Shown here piece by piece: positions 6,364 through 6,999 of a stretch of DNA of 6,999 nucleotides. This DNA comes from DASYQD01 sp036005845 (lineage in GTDB: Bacteria > Acidobacteriota > Thermoanaerobaculia > Multivoradales > JAIOJS01): positions 1 to 6,999 of the forward strand of contig DASYQD010000036.1 of the NCBI GenBank assembly GCA_036005845.1, written 5' to 3'. Each line of letters starts with the position of its first letter. Position 1 is the first letter of the stretch. The notes beneath the pieces were generated by a model. It saw nothing but the letters and a program-made list of their open reading frames with translations. It was not told where the DNA came from and made no database searches. A program made the translations under genes and the position numbers.

Positions 6364-6999
6364 ATGGAGATCCACGAGAACATCCTCGAGACGCTCGGCA
6401 ACACGCCGCTGGTGAAGCTCGGCCGCTTCCACCCCGGCCCGGGTGTGCTCGCCGCCAAGGTCGAGTCGTTCAACCCGGGTGGCTCGGTGAAGGACCGCAT
6501 CGCGGTCGGCATGATCGAGGCCGGCGAGCGCGAGGGCAAGCTCAAGCCCGGCGGCACGGTGGTCGAGCCCACTTCGGGCAATACGGGAGTCGGCCTGGCG
6601 CTCGTCTGTATCCTGCGCGGCTACAAGCTCGTCTGCACGGCGGCCGAGAAGATCCCCGAGGAGAAGGTGGCGCTGCTGCAAGCGCTCGGCGCGAAGGTCA
6701 TCCGCTGCCCGACCAACGTGCCCGCCGACGATCCGCGCTCCTACTACAAGGTGGCGGAGCGCATCCGCGACGAGGAAGGCGCCTACCTGCCGTACCAGTA
6801 CTACAACCAGGCCAACCCGGAGGCGCACTACGAGTCGACAGGCCCCGAGGTGTGGCGGCAGACCGACGGCAAGGTCACGCACTGGGTGGTCGGCATCGGC
6901 ACCGGCGGCACCATCAGCGGTGCGGGCAAGTACCTGAAGGAGAAGAACCCCAACGTCAAGGTGGTCGCCGTCGACACCTTCGGCAGCATCTACAAGTAC
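6364..6999 (+). CDS. Cystathionine beta-synthase (PLP-dependent), N-terminal part; 3' end cut by window edge
   Basis: A fold-type II PLP enzyme of the cysteine synthase / cystathionine beta-synthase family; 212 codons are visible. It most likely joins homocysteine and serine into cystathionine in the cytoplasm. Motifs are ILETLGNTPLVKL (7-19), NPGGSVKDR (37-45) with PLP Schiff-base Lys43, EPTSGNTGVGLAL (68-80) with Asn73, and the PLP phosphate loop GTGGT (179-183). CBS-type rather than CysK-type features are the block RCPTNVPADDPRSYYKVAER (114-133), NQANPEAHYESTGPE (148-162) and VDTFGS (203-208). There is no N-terminal haem-binding extension. Any C-terminal CBS-domain pair lies beyond the edge. 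GAGGG at 6356-6360 sits only 3 nt before the chosen ATG. An in-frame ATG at 6319 would add 15 residues but lacks a ribosome site and overlaps the -10. O-acetylserine sulfhydrylase remains the main alternative. Confidence 0.88.
   Translation, partial: MEIHENILETLGNTPLVKLGRFHPGPGVLAAKVESFNPGGSVKDRIAVGMIEAGEREGKLKPGGTVVEPTSGNTGVGLALVCILRGYKLVCTAAEKIPEEKVALLQALGAKVIRCPTNVPADDPRSYYKVAERIRDEEGAYLPYQYYNQANPEAHYESTGPEVWRQTDGKVTHWVVGIGTGGTISGAGKYLKEKNPNVKVVAVDTFGSIYKY

Noticed and set aside
1..6999. Mobile element, CRISPR array, tRNA or rRNA gene, toxin-antitoxin pair or other defence system
   Set aside because: No transposase, integrase, spaced repeat array, tRNA-like cloverleaf or defence-protein motif was seen on either strand. 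Composition is uniform and all but one gene are recognisable core families.

Overview
The window is about 70% G+C by eye. It carries six protein-coding genes on both strands, in compact divergent and convergent arrangements. No RNA gene, insertion sequence, prophage, CRISPR array or other mobile element was seen, and no stretch over 300 bases lacks a gene. The organism is most likely a high-G+C Gram-negative bacterium. The support is queuosine biosynthesis (QueA), a single-chain proteobacterial-style glycine decarboxylase, a cystathionine beta-synthase and an exported repeat protein. I cannot fix the phylum; Proteobacteria, Myxococcota or a similar group would all fit.

Layout: (1) Positions 1-1113, minus strand, hold the first 371 codons of gcvP (glycine decarboxylase P-protein), which runs off the left edge. 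(2) An 86-bp divergent intergenic region with a 16-bp perfect palindrome and a short A/T island separates it from truA (1200-2000, plus), a tRNA pseudouridine synthase. (3) A three-S1-domain RNA-binding protein gene (2127-3215, plus) follows. (4) It converges tail-to-tail, 31 bp apart, on a minus-strand gene (3247-5064) for an exported 605-residue TPR-like helical-repeat protein of unknown function. A small perfect hairpin lies at the junction. (5) Upstream of that gene on the same strand is queA (5221-6270). (6) A 93-bp divergent region with a good -10 element leads to a PLP-dependent cystathionine beta-synthase gene (6364 onward, plus), which runs off the right edge after 212 codons.

The genes look like core chromosomal housekeeping: one-carbon/glycine metabolism, two tRNA-modification enzymes, an S1-type translation or RNA-binding protein, and transsulfuration. 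They do not form one pathway or one long operon. Most have their own upstream region, and only queA plus the TPR-like gene could plausibly share a transcript. I found no convincing novel system. The least explained item is the exported TPR-like protein. The many other long open frames, several of 350-960 codons, are antisense or out-of-frame shadows produced by the high G+C content.
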